Virus record (IMG/VR): IMGVR_UViG_3300037041_000681
Location: 1 to 31,628 of that record
Direction: 5' to 3' (one strand)
Origin: a virus
Length of the DNA: 31,628 bases
Positions 17,466 to 23,366 of the stretch are shown piece after piece (positions within the stretch are counted from its first letter, which is position 1; each line of letters opens with the position of its first letter). The translations under genes and the position numbers were made by a program. Below the pieces are notes generated by a model. It was given only the letters and a program-made list of their open reading frames with translations. It was not told the DNA's origin and made no database searches.

Positions 17466-17975
17466 ATGACAAAACAAGAAAGATGGGATAAGTTTAACAA
17501 AGACCTCAATGAAAAAGGATTACTAGGTGAGAGAACACTAGCTGAATATTTTAGTAAAAATCTTAATTACAAAATACTTGGGTATAATAATGATAAACTT
17601 TGGGATTTCACACTTGGAAAAGGTAATGTAAAATATACATTTGAAGTTAAGACAGATAGGTGGGAATACTTCCATGATAAAAAAACAAATAATATATTCG
17701 TTGAAGTAAGGGATACAGAAAGAAACTGTCCAACTGGTTTATACGCAACGGAAGCAAATATAATGGCATTCTTTTTCCCAGATGATGAAGAGTGCTTTTT
17801 AATTTCCACTACTGAACTTAAAAACTTACTCCGTAATCAACCTAACTTGTTCATTAGAAAGACAAACTGTGGTGATGGAGGTAGTGTTACAGCTTATGTA
17901 ATAAACAGAGTTGAAAATAGACATCTTTTTAAGGTAGTTAATGTTCCAAAAGACGATAGGTGGACAAATAAATAG
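17466..17975 (+). CDS. PD-(D/E)XK superfamily nuclease
   Basis: A 169-residue protein with the fold signature of restriction-endonuclease-like nucleases: GER at 21-23 (the E22 helix), WDF at 46-48 (D47), and FEVKTD at 59-64 giving E60-x-K62. The spacing E...D...ExK is right for the family. A later segment, TGLYATEANIMAFFFPDDE, resembles the part that follows the active site in several phage and host repair nucleases of this fold. It may be a Holliday-junction resolvase, a recombination nuclease or a host-DNA-degrading enzyme; the sequence cannot decide. It stands alone between the fibre unit's terminator and a phage promoter motif, so it may be transcribed separately. Confidence 0.65.
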   Translation: MTKQERWDKFNKDLNEKGLLGERTLAEYFSKNLNYKILGYNNDKLWDFTLGKGNVKYTFEVKTDRWEYFHDKKTNNIFVEVRDTERNCPTGLYATEANIMAFFFPDDEECFLISTTELKNLLRNQPNLFIRKTNCGDGGSVTAYVINRVENRHLFKVVNVPKDDRWTNK

Positions 17976-17980
17976 TTGAG

Positions 17981-18013
17981 TTAGAAAAAAGATAGTCGAT
18001 TTTATATTATATT
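17981..18013 (+). promoter_or_regulatory. Phage promoter motif (TTAGAAAAA / TATATTATA), copy 4
   Basis: TTAGAAAAA starts at 17981 and TATATTATATT at 18003, a 22-nt step, 16 nt before the ATG of the next gene at 18029. It lies 5 nt after the nuclease stop codon. Confidence 0.7.
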
Positions 18014-18028
18014 AAAAGAATATAGAAT

Positions 18029-18706
18029 ATGGCTACTTTAAGAAACAATTGTATTCAAAGTACAAACCCGATTACTTTTGAGTTGTCGGGTGTCTGTACT
18101 TCCATTGAGGAATTAAATGAAATAATACAAGGTACTAAACAAACTGGTATATCAAACACACAGTTAATAGAAGACTTATATGGACAACTCTTAGACTTAA
18201 ATAAACTGGTTGAATTTTTGACTAAGAAAAATGCTTCATACAACCTCTGTATATCACCAAGTTCAAATCAAGTAGTGGCTCTGAAACCAGTAGAGAACTT
18301 AACGAAACCACAAACAGTTAAAAAAATACAAAAAATTACTGAATGTAAGCCCGTATTAGTCACTAAAAGTGAAATGGTATGGAGAAATCCACTTGTAAGT
18401 ATATCAAAAAATGAAGTACCCATTTTAGGTGTAGGGAACTTTCGTAAGGTGGGTGATAGATTGGTTAATCAGAATGGAAAAGACCTCACAGAGTACCTAC
18501 CAGTTCACTTTGGTAAGGAGATAGGTGATGTAGTTTATATGGGAATAGTCGACTATAAATGGATTGGTAATAGAACGACAATCTTTGAGGAGTTTATGTT
18601 AGAGTACCAAATATATGAAAAGAAAACAACAGTTACAAAGGTATTTCCCGCAGGTATTTTTCTTTGGAAGCAGATAGCAGACAATCGTTTATCATTTATT
18701 AATTAA
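18029..18706 (+). CDS. Unknown protein under the phage promoter motif, possibly structural
   Basis: A 225-residue protein of no family I recognise. Residues 20-70 are helical (TSIEELNEIIQGTK ... LIEDLYGQLLDLNKLVEFL) and residues about 105-225 are beta-rich with many aromatic residues (VGDVVYMGIVDYKWIGN-like, FEEFMLEYQIYEKK, FPAGIFLWKQ). A two-part plan of helical N-anchor and beta C-domain is common in virion accessory proteins. Its promoter is the same type that serves baseplate, capsid and chaperone genes, which suggests late expression and a virion or assembly role. It is the last gene before the 209-nt intergenic region. The function is not assigned. Confidence 0.5.
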   Translation: MATLRNNCIQSTNPITFELSGVCTSIEELNEIIQGTKQTGISNTQLIEDLYGQLLDLNKLVEFLTKKNASYNLCISPSSNQVVALKPVENLTKPQTVKKIQKITECKPVLVTKSEMVWRNPLVSISKNEVPILGVGNFRKVGDRLVNQNGKDLTEYLPVHFGKEIGDVVYMGIVDYKWIGNRTTIFEEFMLEYQIYEKKTTVTKVFPAGIFLWKQIADNRLSFIN

Positions 18707-18718
18707 AAAAAGTTAATA

Positions 18719-18743
18719 GGGAGCAATACTTTTTAAATATATA
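18719..18743 (+). promoter_or_regulatory. Early-region promoter motif (GGGA / ATATATA), copy 1
   Basis: GGGA starts at 18719 and ATATATA at 18737, an 18-nt step shared with 18864, 19108 and 21168. This copy lies in the 209-nt gap (18707-18915) upstream of a strong terminator, so any transcript from it would be short unless read-through occurs. Confidence 0.5.
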
Positions 18744-18763
18744 CTTTAATTATTCTATATTTG
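18731..18763 (+). promoter_or_regulatory. Possible host-type (Bacteroidetes) promoter
   Basis: TATATTTG at 18756-18763 fits the Bacteroidetes -7 consensus TAnnTTTG. A TTTT at 18731-18734 lies 21 nt upstream, a weak form of the -33 TTTG. It faces the terminator at 18786, so it may make a very short RNA or an attenuated early leader. Confidence 0.4.
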
Positions 18764-18785
18764 TCCATAATTATTAATTATTTTC

Positions 18786-18823
18786 AATCGGAGTTAGAGA
18801 AATCTAACTTCGATTTTTTATTT
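18786..18823 (+). terminator. Strong intrinsic terminator with GAAA tetraloop
   Basis: A 13-bp stem (18786-18798 with 18803-18815, one G-U pair) closes a GAAA loop and is followed by TTTTTTATTT. This is the strongest terminator in the window. It separates the structural genes on its left from the accessory/early region on its right. Confidence 0.9.
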
Positions 18824-18863
18824 AATAAAAAAAAAATTAAAAAAAAGTTAAAAAAACATAAAA

Positions 18864-18888
18864 GGGACATACAAAATAATAATATATA
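18864..18888 (+). promoter_or_regulatory. Early-region promoter motif (GGGA / ATATATA), copy 2
   Basis: GGGA at 18864 and ATATATA at 18882 are 18 nt apart. The site is 28 nt upstream of the ATG at 18916 and directly after the strong terminator, so it is the likely first promoter of the early block. Confidence 0.6.
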
Positions 18889-18915
18889 CAGTATAAATAA
18901 AAAAAAACAAAAGAT

Positions 18916-19125
18916 ATGAAATGTTGTTATAGAAACTGTGATAATCAAATAGGTGATGATAAAAGAAAAGATGCAAAGTATTGTTGTACTAATTGTAAAA
19001 AAATGGAACAAACTTACAGAAGAAGAAAAAAGATAATGATAGAAAAATATTCAAAAAAAGAAATGGAAGTAGTAAATAATTTAAAAAAATTAATGGAAAT
19101 CATTAAAGGGGATACACATAAATAA
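18916..19125 (+). CDS. Small zinc-binding protein
   Basis: A 69-residue protein with Cys at 3, 4, 8, 23, 24 and 27. The CCYRNC...YCCTNCKK arrangement is a four-Cys zinc knuckle, with two spare Cys, followed by a basic helix (YRRRKKIMIEKY). Small C-x-C/YCC-x-x-C proteins of this kind are common in early regions of Bacteroidetes phages and resemble the treble-clef finger found in integrase or HNH fusions. DNA or RNA binding is likely from the fold and charge, but the target is unknown. It is the first gene after the strong terminator. The N-terminus resembles that of the 143-aa protein at 20722. Confidence 0.6.
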   Translation: MKCCYRNCDNQIGDDKRKDAKYCCTNCKKMEQTYRRRKKIMIEKYSKKEMEVVNNLKKLMEIIKGDTHK

Positions 19126-19132
19126 ATATATA
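19108..19132 (+). promoter_or_regulatory. Early-region promoter motif (GGGGA / ATATATA), copy 3
   Basis: GGGGA starts at 19108 inside the end of the zinc-protein gene and ATATATA at 19126, an 18-nt step. A transcript would begin near 19139, right at the GGAGG that opens the structured leader of the polymerase-like gene. Confidence 0.55.
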
Positions 19133-19137
19133 GTTAT

Positions 19138-19223
19138 GGAGGTTTTCATTCGTTAAAGGGTTGGAGTAGCTACCAACCCTCCTCCAAAAAAAAACGAATG
19201 TAAAAAAATAATTTAAACGAATG
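19138..19223 (+). promoter_or_regulatory. Structured leader with decoy start-stop before the polymerase-like gene
   Basis: GGAGG (19138-19142) pairs with CCTCC (19181-19185), and AGGGTTGG (19157-19164) pairs with CCAACCCT (19173-19180). CATTCGTT (19147-19154) lies in the bulge between them and is complementary to AACGAATG, which occurs twice: at 19193-19200 and at 19216-19223. The second includes the start ATG (19221); the first is ATG followed at once by TAA. Pairing with either copy would make a pseudoknot. An alternative TTGGAG (19161-19166)/CTCCAA (19182-19187) pairing also exists, so the leader could switch. A replication origin is another reading. Confidence 0.6.
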
Positions 19224-20462
19224 AACTCAGTTAAGAGATATATACCAGAGAAGGTATATGAAAAAATCCAAACATTACATTTTAAAAACAAAGAACACCT
19301 TTATGTCATATGTGATATGATATATCGCTCAACTATGTACAAAAAAGAAGATAAAGATTATTCTAACCAATATATCGATGTACCAAGATATTATTTTAGA
19401 GATATATTTGCTGATTATTATGTGTATATAGATTATTTAATTGAAAACTCAATTATACATTGTGATGGTATTTCTTCAAAAGAAGCTGGTAAGGCTTTAG
19501 GATATAAGTTTGATGACAGTTATATTTCTAAGTTAATAACTATTGAAGTTAAAAAACATACTACAGCTAAAAAGATTATTAAAAATAGGAATGACAGAAA
19601 TAATTTTGTCAATCAAGATTTACATATTTATAGAGAACATTTTTTAAATACATTCAAGATAGATTATGATAAAGCTATTGAATATTTAAATAAATGGTTT
19701 GATAAATCTATATCTAATACTAATTTAAACTCTTCTTATGTGGCAGGTTTTTTAGACCAAGAATACATAAAAATCTTGAATAAGTATAACCATATATTTT
19801 TATCTTTAAGTGCAATCAATGATGGAGATTTATTTTTTAGAAAAAATGACACAAATAATAGAATAGACACTAACCTTACTAGCCTTAAAAGTGAATATAA
19901 ACAATTTATAGTTAGTCAAGAAACATTATATCAAATTGACATAATAAACTCTCAACCATTTATTCTATCTCTATTATTAAACTCTTCTTATGTGGCAAGT
20001 TTTTTAGATAAAAAGGAATTAGAGAAATATACTGATTGGACTGGCTCTGGTTTATTTTATGAATTATTTGAAAAGACCTATAAAGAAAATACAGGTAAGA
20101 TTTTAAATAGAAAACAAATTAAAGATATGATGTTTTGTATATTCTATTCTAAGAATATATCATACAAAAAAGAAAAAGAAATATTTAGTAGTATATTCCC
20201 AAGTATAAGTAAATGGATTTCAGAACAAAAAGAAGATAATCATAATCAATTTGCTATAACACTTCAAAAAATAGAAAGTAAGATATGTATAGAAATTATT
20301 TGTAAGGAAATGGATAAAGAAAATATTAAATACTATACTATACATGACGCTTGGTTAGTAAATAAAGAAGACATACAAAAAACACAAAAAATAATTATGA
20401 GTAATTTCTATAAATACTTTAATAGAAGACCAGAAATGAAAATAGAAAAAATTGACTTTTAA
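19221..20462 (+). CDS. Family-A-polymerase-like protein (compact, divergent)
   Basis: A 413-residue protein with spaced motifs of the PolA/T7-RNAP palm. Motif A-like: IDIINSQP around D240, preceded by RIDTNLTSL (214-222), which resembles the template-binding T/R-x-x-x-N-L segment. Motif B-like: R297-x3-K301-x3-F305-x3-Y309, the same spacing as Klenow R754, K758, F762 and Y766. Motif C-like: YTIHDAW with H375-D376, where DNA polymerases have HDE and T7 RNAP has HDS. There is no 3'-5' exonuclease domain, and the N-terminal 190 residues are of unknown type. It is the only replication-type candidate in this genome. It may be a replicative DNA polymerase, an RNA polymerase or an inactive relative. 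Helix-rich flanks and the phenylalanine in motif B favour DNA synthesis; that is inference. Confidence 0.5.
   Translation: MNSVKRYIPEKVYEKIQTLHFKNKEHLYVICDMIYRSTMYKKEDKDYSNQYIDVPRYYFRDIFADYYVYIDYLIENSIIHCDGISSKEAGKALGYKFDDSYISKLITIEVKKHTTAKKIIKNRNDRNNFVNQDLHIYREHFLNTFKIDYDKAIEYLNKWFDKSISNTNLNSSYVAGFLDQEYIKILNKYNHIFLSLSAINDGDLFFRKNDTNNRIDTNLTSLKSEYKQFIVSQETLYQIDIINSQPFILSLLLNSSYVASFLDKKELEKYTDWTGSGLFYELFEKTYKENTGKILNRKQIKDMMFCIFYSKNISYKKEKEIFSSIFPSISKWISEQKEDNHNQFAITLQKIESKICIEIICKEMDKENIKYYTIHDAWLVNKEDIQKTQKIIMSNFYKYFNRRPEMKIEKIDF
19725..19756 (+). repeat. 32-bp direct repeat in the polymerase-like gene (copy 1)
   Basis: This stretch matches 19977-20008 at 31 of 32 bases. Both are in frame and encode LNSSYVA(G/S)FLD at residues 169-179 and 253-263. 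The copies are exactly 252 bp (84 codons) apart and bracket the motif A region. Confidence 0.95.
19977..20008 (+). repeat. 32-bp direct repeat in the polymerase-like gene (copy 2)
   Basis: The second copy of the in-frame repeat; the only difference is CAAG instead of CAGG. Recombination between copies would remove 84 residues including motif A while keeping the frame. Confidence 0.95.
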
Positions 20463-20494
20463 AAGTAAATATATAATAAAAATAATTAAAAAAT

Positions 20495-20701
20495 ATGAAA
20501 CAAGAAAGAGATTTAGAAAAAGAAAAAAACCTATTCCCAGTTTATTATGATGGTAAGTATTGGAATAAATGGGAATGTGGAAGTGTATTTAAAGCATTAT
20601 ATCATCATAAAATAATGTTAAGACCTGATGGAGCTGTTTATGTTGGTGATGGAAGTTGGGTTTTCCCAAATGATACATTCGAACACGATGAAAATAGATA
20701 A
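20495..20701 (+). CDS. Small unknown protein (68 aa)
   Basis: A 68-residue protein with an acidic/basic N-terminus (MKQERDLEKEKN) and an aromatic core (FPVYYDGKYWNKWECGS ... DGAVYVGDGSWVFPND). The Trp/Tyr/Gly pattern suggests a small beta-barrel-like fold. It contains one Cys and no known motif. It lies 32 nt after the polymerase-like gene and 20 nt before the second zinc-finger gene, all in the same direction, so they are likely co-transcribed. No function is assigned. Confidence 0.5.
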   Translation: MKQERDLEKEKNLFPVYYDGKYWNKWECGSVFKALYHHKIMLRPDGAVYVGDGSWVFPNDTFEHDENR

Positions 20702-20721
20702 AAAAAATTAAATAAAAGAAT

Positions 20722-21153
20722 ATGAAAAAATTAATATGTAAAGGTTGTCAAAAAGAGTTTATTAAAGTTGAAATCCACCACCAACTATATTGTACAAAAA
20801 AATGTTGTAAAGAACACCACAAAAAAATGAATAGAGTTGAACACAAAAAAGGTAGATATACACTTGAAAGCGCAGAGAGAAGAAAACCACAGGATATAGA
20901 AAAAGAACTTAAACAAGAAATCTTTAACTTCTTAGATGAAATAAGAATTAGAAAATGTATGTACTTGGACGCAGTAGACAGCTTTAAAATGATACACTAC
21001 TACATTGAACTATATGGTATTTGGTACTTTAATGATGTAAGTATTGAGGAGGAACTATACTTCTGTTACAGAAAATGTTATGAATGGATGGTGGTTGAAA
21101 AAAGAAATATACTTAGAAATCATATCGCAAGTAAAAAGGATTTGTATCCGTAA
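20722..21153 (+). CDS. Zinc-finger protein with helical C-terminus, unknown
   Basis: A 143-residue protein. Residues 6-28 form a C-x2-C...C-x3-C finger (CKGCQKEF ... LYCTKKC) with nearby His (H19, H20), followed by a basic region. The remaining 110 residues are helical and aromatic (ELKQEIFNFLDEIRIRK, then MIHYYIELYGIWYF and CYRKCYEWMV). The N-terminal finger resembles that of the 69-aa protein at 18916, so the two may share ancestry in that part. The start context AAAAGAATATG is the one used by several genes in this genome. A nucleic-acid-binding regulator is plausible but unproven. Confidence 0.5.
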   Translation: MKKLICKGCQKEFIKVEIHHQLYCTKKCCKEHHKKMNRVEHKKGRYTLESAERRKPQDIEKELKQEIFNFLDEIRIRKCMYLDAVDSFKMIHYYIELYGIWYFNDVSIEEELYFCYRKCYEWMVVEKRNILRNHIASKKDLYP

Positions 21154-21167
21154 AAAAATATTAAATA

Positions 21168-21192
21168 GGGAGTGGATTGTTTTTAATATATA
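21168..21192 (+). promoter_or_regulatory. Early-region promoter motif (GGGA / ATATATA), copy 4
   Basis: GGGA at 21168 and ATATATA at 21186 are 18 nt apart, 16 nt upstream of the HNH start codon. The ATATATA lies in the centre of an inverted repeat. Confidence 0.6.
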
Positions 21193-21207
21193 AAAATAAA
21201 ATCCACT
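21171..21207. promoter_or_regulatory. Inverted repeat over the HNH gene promoter (operator candidate)
   Basis: AGTGGATT (21171-21178) is the exact reverse complement of AATCCACT (21200-21207), which abuts the ATG at 21208. Inner arms TTTTTA (21180-21185) and TAAAAA (21191-21196) extend the symmetry, with ATATA at the centre. Because a transcript would start near 21199, this is more likely a DNA operator than an RNA hairpin. Confidence 0.55.
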
Positions 21208-21666
21208 ATGAAAAAATGTAAAGAATGTTTATTTGAAAAAGAATTATCTGATTTTGATAAAATAAGTGTTAATGGATATAGAGGCACTTGTAGAAAATGT
21301 AGAAACAAAAAGAATACAGAAAGTTGGTTATCTAAACCAGAAAATAAAGAAAAAAGAAAAGAATATAATAAAGAGTATTTTAGTAATAAATGGAATAATG
21401 ATGTTGATTATAGAAAATACATGGTTTTATTATCAAGAATTAGAAATTGGATTAAGGCTAACAATTTAAACTTTAAAAAACATATAGAAGAAAACTTTAC
21501 CGATGATATGAATTGGGAAAATTATGGAACATATTGGGAAATCGACCACATTCAACCTGCTTTAAAATTAATTAGAAATGGTATATCGATAGATGAAATA
21601 AATGATTTTGATAATTTAAGACCATTAAAAATTCAAGAAAATAGAGAAAGAAATAAACTGCCGTAA
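21208..21666 (+). CDS. HNH endonuclease
   Basis: A 152-residue protein. The N-terminus is a C4-x2-C7...C28-x2-C31 zinc site (KKCKECLFEKELSDF, YRGTCRKCRN), common in phage HNH enzymes. The C-terminus has the HNH core: YWEIDHIQPALKL with D113-H114, then FDNLRPL with N136, then ENRERNK with N145 and N149. Such enzymes nick or cut double-stranded DNA and are often free-standing homing nucleases. Homing would fit its placement among small accessory genes. A role in DNA packaging is less likely, because the terminase genes lie elsewhere. The promoter is covered by an inverted repeat touching the start codon, suggesting tight control, perhaps by the enzyme itself. Confidence 0.8.
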   Translation: MKKCKECLFEKELSDFDKISVNGYRGTCRKCRNKKNTESWLSKPENKEKRKEYNKEYFSNKWNNDVDYRKYMVLLSRIRNWIKANNLNFKKHIEENFTDDMNWENYGTYWEIDHIQPALKLIRNGISIDEINDFDNLRPLKIQENRERNKLP

Positions 21667-21739
21667 AAAATCCACCCTTACAAAAAACCACTTTTGGAAC
21701 TGAATATATATAGTATAATAAAAATTAAAAGAAAAGAAT

Positions 21740-21952
21740 ATGAAAAACGAATGGAAAATGTGGGTAATCGACTTCATAGATTACATTAGTGAAAAACTCT
21801 ATCACGAGGACTACAAAAAAGAGTTAAACTCTATAAGAAACAAGTATATCTTTAAGGATATATCACACCAAGACTTCATTACGGATATAAAAAGACTTAA
21901 ACAAATCAAAGAGGTTTGTGAATACAAAACGCAGTTTTTCTACGAAAATTAA
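21740..21952 (+). CDS. Small unknown protein (70 aa)
   Basis: A 70-residue charged protein, helical throughout (MWVIDFIDYISEKLYHEDYKKELNSIRNKY ... FITDIKRLKQIKEV, given in parts). No motif is recognised. The start follows AAAAGAATATG. Upstream, ACCACTTTTGGAA and ATATATAGTATAAT form a possible promoter (21687-21718). It is 9 nt before the next small gene, so the two are probably co-transcribed. Hydrophobic and aromatic faces suggest it binds another protein, but this is only inferred from composition. Confidence 0.5.
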   Translation: MKNEWKMWVIDFIDYISEKLYHEDYKKELNSIRNKYIFKDISHQDFITDIKRLKQIKEVCEYKTQFFYEN

Positions 21953-21961
21953 TAACAAAAA

Positions 21962-22336
21962 ATGAAAAGAAAAATGATGACACAAATATACAAGGCAAAA
22001 AACAGAATGCCACATTGGATTGACACGACCCTTAAACTACACTATAAGATTTGGAATGTAATGAGTGATTGTAATAATATAATTGTATATAACTTACTCA
22101 TAGATGAAGTTTTATTGGATGATGAGATTGACGCTGTAATACAACTTTTCGACGCAAACATAAGAAAAGTTTTAGAAATAGGATACGACTTGGAAATAGC
22201 GGTTTATTATGAAGTATTCACTAAGTTTTGTATGGATTTAGTTTTAGAGTGGGAACACTATGAAGCGGCACACAATCTTAATAGAATGATTAACGAGTAC
22301 TTCAATACAAAAAATCAAGGCTTCAATAATGAATAA
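21962..22336 (+). CDS. Unknown protein (124 aa)
   Basis: A 124-residue protein with helix-rich, acidic composition (LLIDEVLLDDEIDAVIQLFD, then KVLEIGYDLEIAVYYEVF). No known motif. The last 8 nt overlap the start of the sigma-like gene (ATGAATAA), so expression of the two is likely coupled. This tight link suggests it may act with the sigma-like factor, for example as a co-factor or inhibitor of it; that idea rests on position alone. Confidence 0.5.
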   Translation: MKRKMMTQIYKAKNRMPHWIDTTLKLHYKIWNVMSDCNNIIVYNLLIDEVLLDDEIDAVIQLFDANIRKVLEIGYDLEIAVYYEVFTKFCMDLVLEWEHYEAAHNLNRMINEYFNTKNQGFNNE

Positions 22337-22823
22337 AAATGAAATACTCGAATATGTACTCAAAAACAAGAACATAGAAGCGTATATCAAATCTTTGACT
22401 TTTGACTACCAAGAATTAAAATCAGACCTTATATATCAACTAATAAAAATAGAAGAAACAAAACTTGTTGGAGTATGGAACGGAAACTACATAGAATATT
22501 TTTGTTTCACAATATGTAAGAGAATAAAATTTGGTAATATAAAAGATAGTGAGTTTTTCTATAAAAAACTAAATATAGACGAACTCACTTACAAAGAAGA
22601 TAAAGAAGATGTCGTTGACTATAATACATCAGACAACTTGGTTAAAGTAGAGGAGGAAGTTAATAGACTACACTGGTATGACAAAACACTTTTCACGATG
22701 TATTACAAACAAGGATATAATTACAGAGAAATTAGTGAATTAACAGGGATAAACATCAAGAGCGTGGCTCACAACATTAGTAAGACTAAAAATCAATTAA
22801 AAAATAAGTTTAAGAATATATGA
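22329..22823 (+). CDS. RNA polymerase sigma-70-like factor
   Basis: A 164-residue protein. Residues 114-164 hold a clear helix-turn-helix like sigma region 4 (DKTLFTMYYKQGYNYREISE followed by LTGINIKSVAHNISKTKNQL). Residues about 1-75 match the small region-2 module of Bacteroidetes phage sigma-like proteins: an N-terminal helix, ELKSDLIYQLIKIEE, then YIEYFCFTICKRIKF. The middle is a charged linker. It should bring host RNA polymerase to phage promoters. The TTAGAAAAA/TATATTATA motif, unlike the Bacteroidetes consensus, is an obvious candidate target. It overlaps its neighbours by 8 nt upstream and 4 nt downstream. The assignment to a promoter class is inference. Confidence 0.7.
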   Translation: MNKNEILEYVLKNKNIEAYIKSLTFDYQELKSDLIYQLIKIEETKLVGVWNGNYIEYFCFTICKRIKFGNIKDSEFFYKKLNIDELTYKEDKEDVVDYNTSDNLVKVEEEVNRLHWYDKTLFTMYYKQGYNYREISELTGINIKSVAHNISKTKNQLKNKFKNI

Positions 22824-23092
22824 ATGAATTAATACTACTACAAATCGGACAGGTCCTAATCCTCTCTTGGTTAATTACAAGGTTCAAACCTGTTGAAATG
22901 ATGTTAGAACTCTTACCAGACAATCTTTTTTTTAATCTGGTACAACTACTACTAAGCTGTTTAATGTGTGTGTCTTTTTGGACTGGTTTAATCCTGACAC
23001 AAGATATATACTTATCCGCACTTATATCATTCATTGGTTTTTGGTACGACAAGGTACTTGGATTTTATGAAAGACGAGTAAGATTGAACTAA
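22820..23092 (+). CDS. Small membrane protein after the sigma-like gene
   Basis: A 90-residue protein with three hydrophobic segments: about 4-22 (ILLQIGQVLILSWLITRF), 38-60 (VQLLLSCLMCVSFWTGLIL) and 63-80 (IYLSALISFIGFWYDKVLG). The LSCLMCVSFWTGL segment is a C-x-x-C-x-S-F-W-x-G-L pattern I have seen in small membrane proteins beside sigma-like genes in Bacteroidetes phages. The function of that family is unknown to me. It starts within the sigma gene's stop (ATGA, 4-nt overlap), so it is coupled to it. Holin or membrane-sensing roles are possible but not supported by motif. Confidence 0.55.
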   Translation: MNELILLQIGQVLILSWLITRFKPVEMMLELLPDNLFFNLVQLLLSCLMCVSFWTGLILTQDIYLSALISFIGFWYDKVLGFYERRVRLN

Positions 23093-23097
23093 AAATT

Positions 23098-23364
23098 ATG
23101 AAAAAACAACCATATAAAAGAAAACTTATGAATAAAATAGAATTAGTGATTAACCCATCGATTGAATTAAAAGAAGAAATTATAGATTTGATGGTAAAGT
23201 TTAAGGTAAAAATACAAGCGTATAAAAAAAATGAAGATGTATTCACAGACTTATATGATTTAATGACTGAGTATTTTTCCGACAAGGTAATAGATGAAGT
23301 ACTAAAATCTTCTTTTGAGTTAGAAGAAATTAGAGACTATAAAATTAAAAAAATAATAGAATAA
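23098..23364 (+). CDS. Small unknown protein (88 aa)
   Basis: An 88-residue charged helical protein (INPSIELKEEIIDLMVKFKV, YKKNEDVFTDLYDLMTEYF). No known motif. An in-frame ATG at 23128 could be an alternative start, which would remove ten Lys-rich residues; I kept the upstream ATG because it follows the preceding stop by 5 nt in the usual A-rich context. It lies 2 nt before the next gene. No function is assigned. Confidence 0.45.
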   Translation: MKKQPYKRKLMNKIELVINPSIELKEEIIDLMVKFKVKIQAYKKNEDVFTDLYDLMTEYFSDKVIDEVLKSSFELEEIRDYKIKKIIE

Positions 23365-23366
23365 AA

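Noticed and set aside
18916-19125. An integrase or transposase fragment, suggested by the Cys-rich finger
   Set aside because: There is only a small zinc knuckle with a basic helix; no catalytic DDE or tyrosine/serine recombinase motif is present nearby.
21266-21469. A 67-aa frame inside the HNH gene
   Set aside because: It is in another frame within a well-supported HNH protein and has no family features.
21692-21711. A fifth GGGA/ATATATA promoter before the gene at 21740
   Set aside because: The upstream block is TTTTGGAA, and its distance to ATATATA is about 12 nt, not 18.
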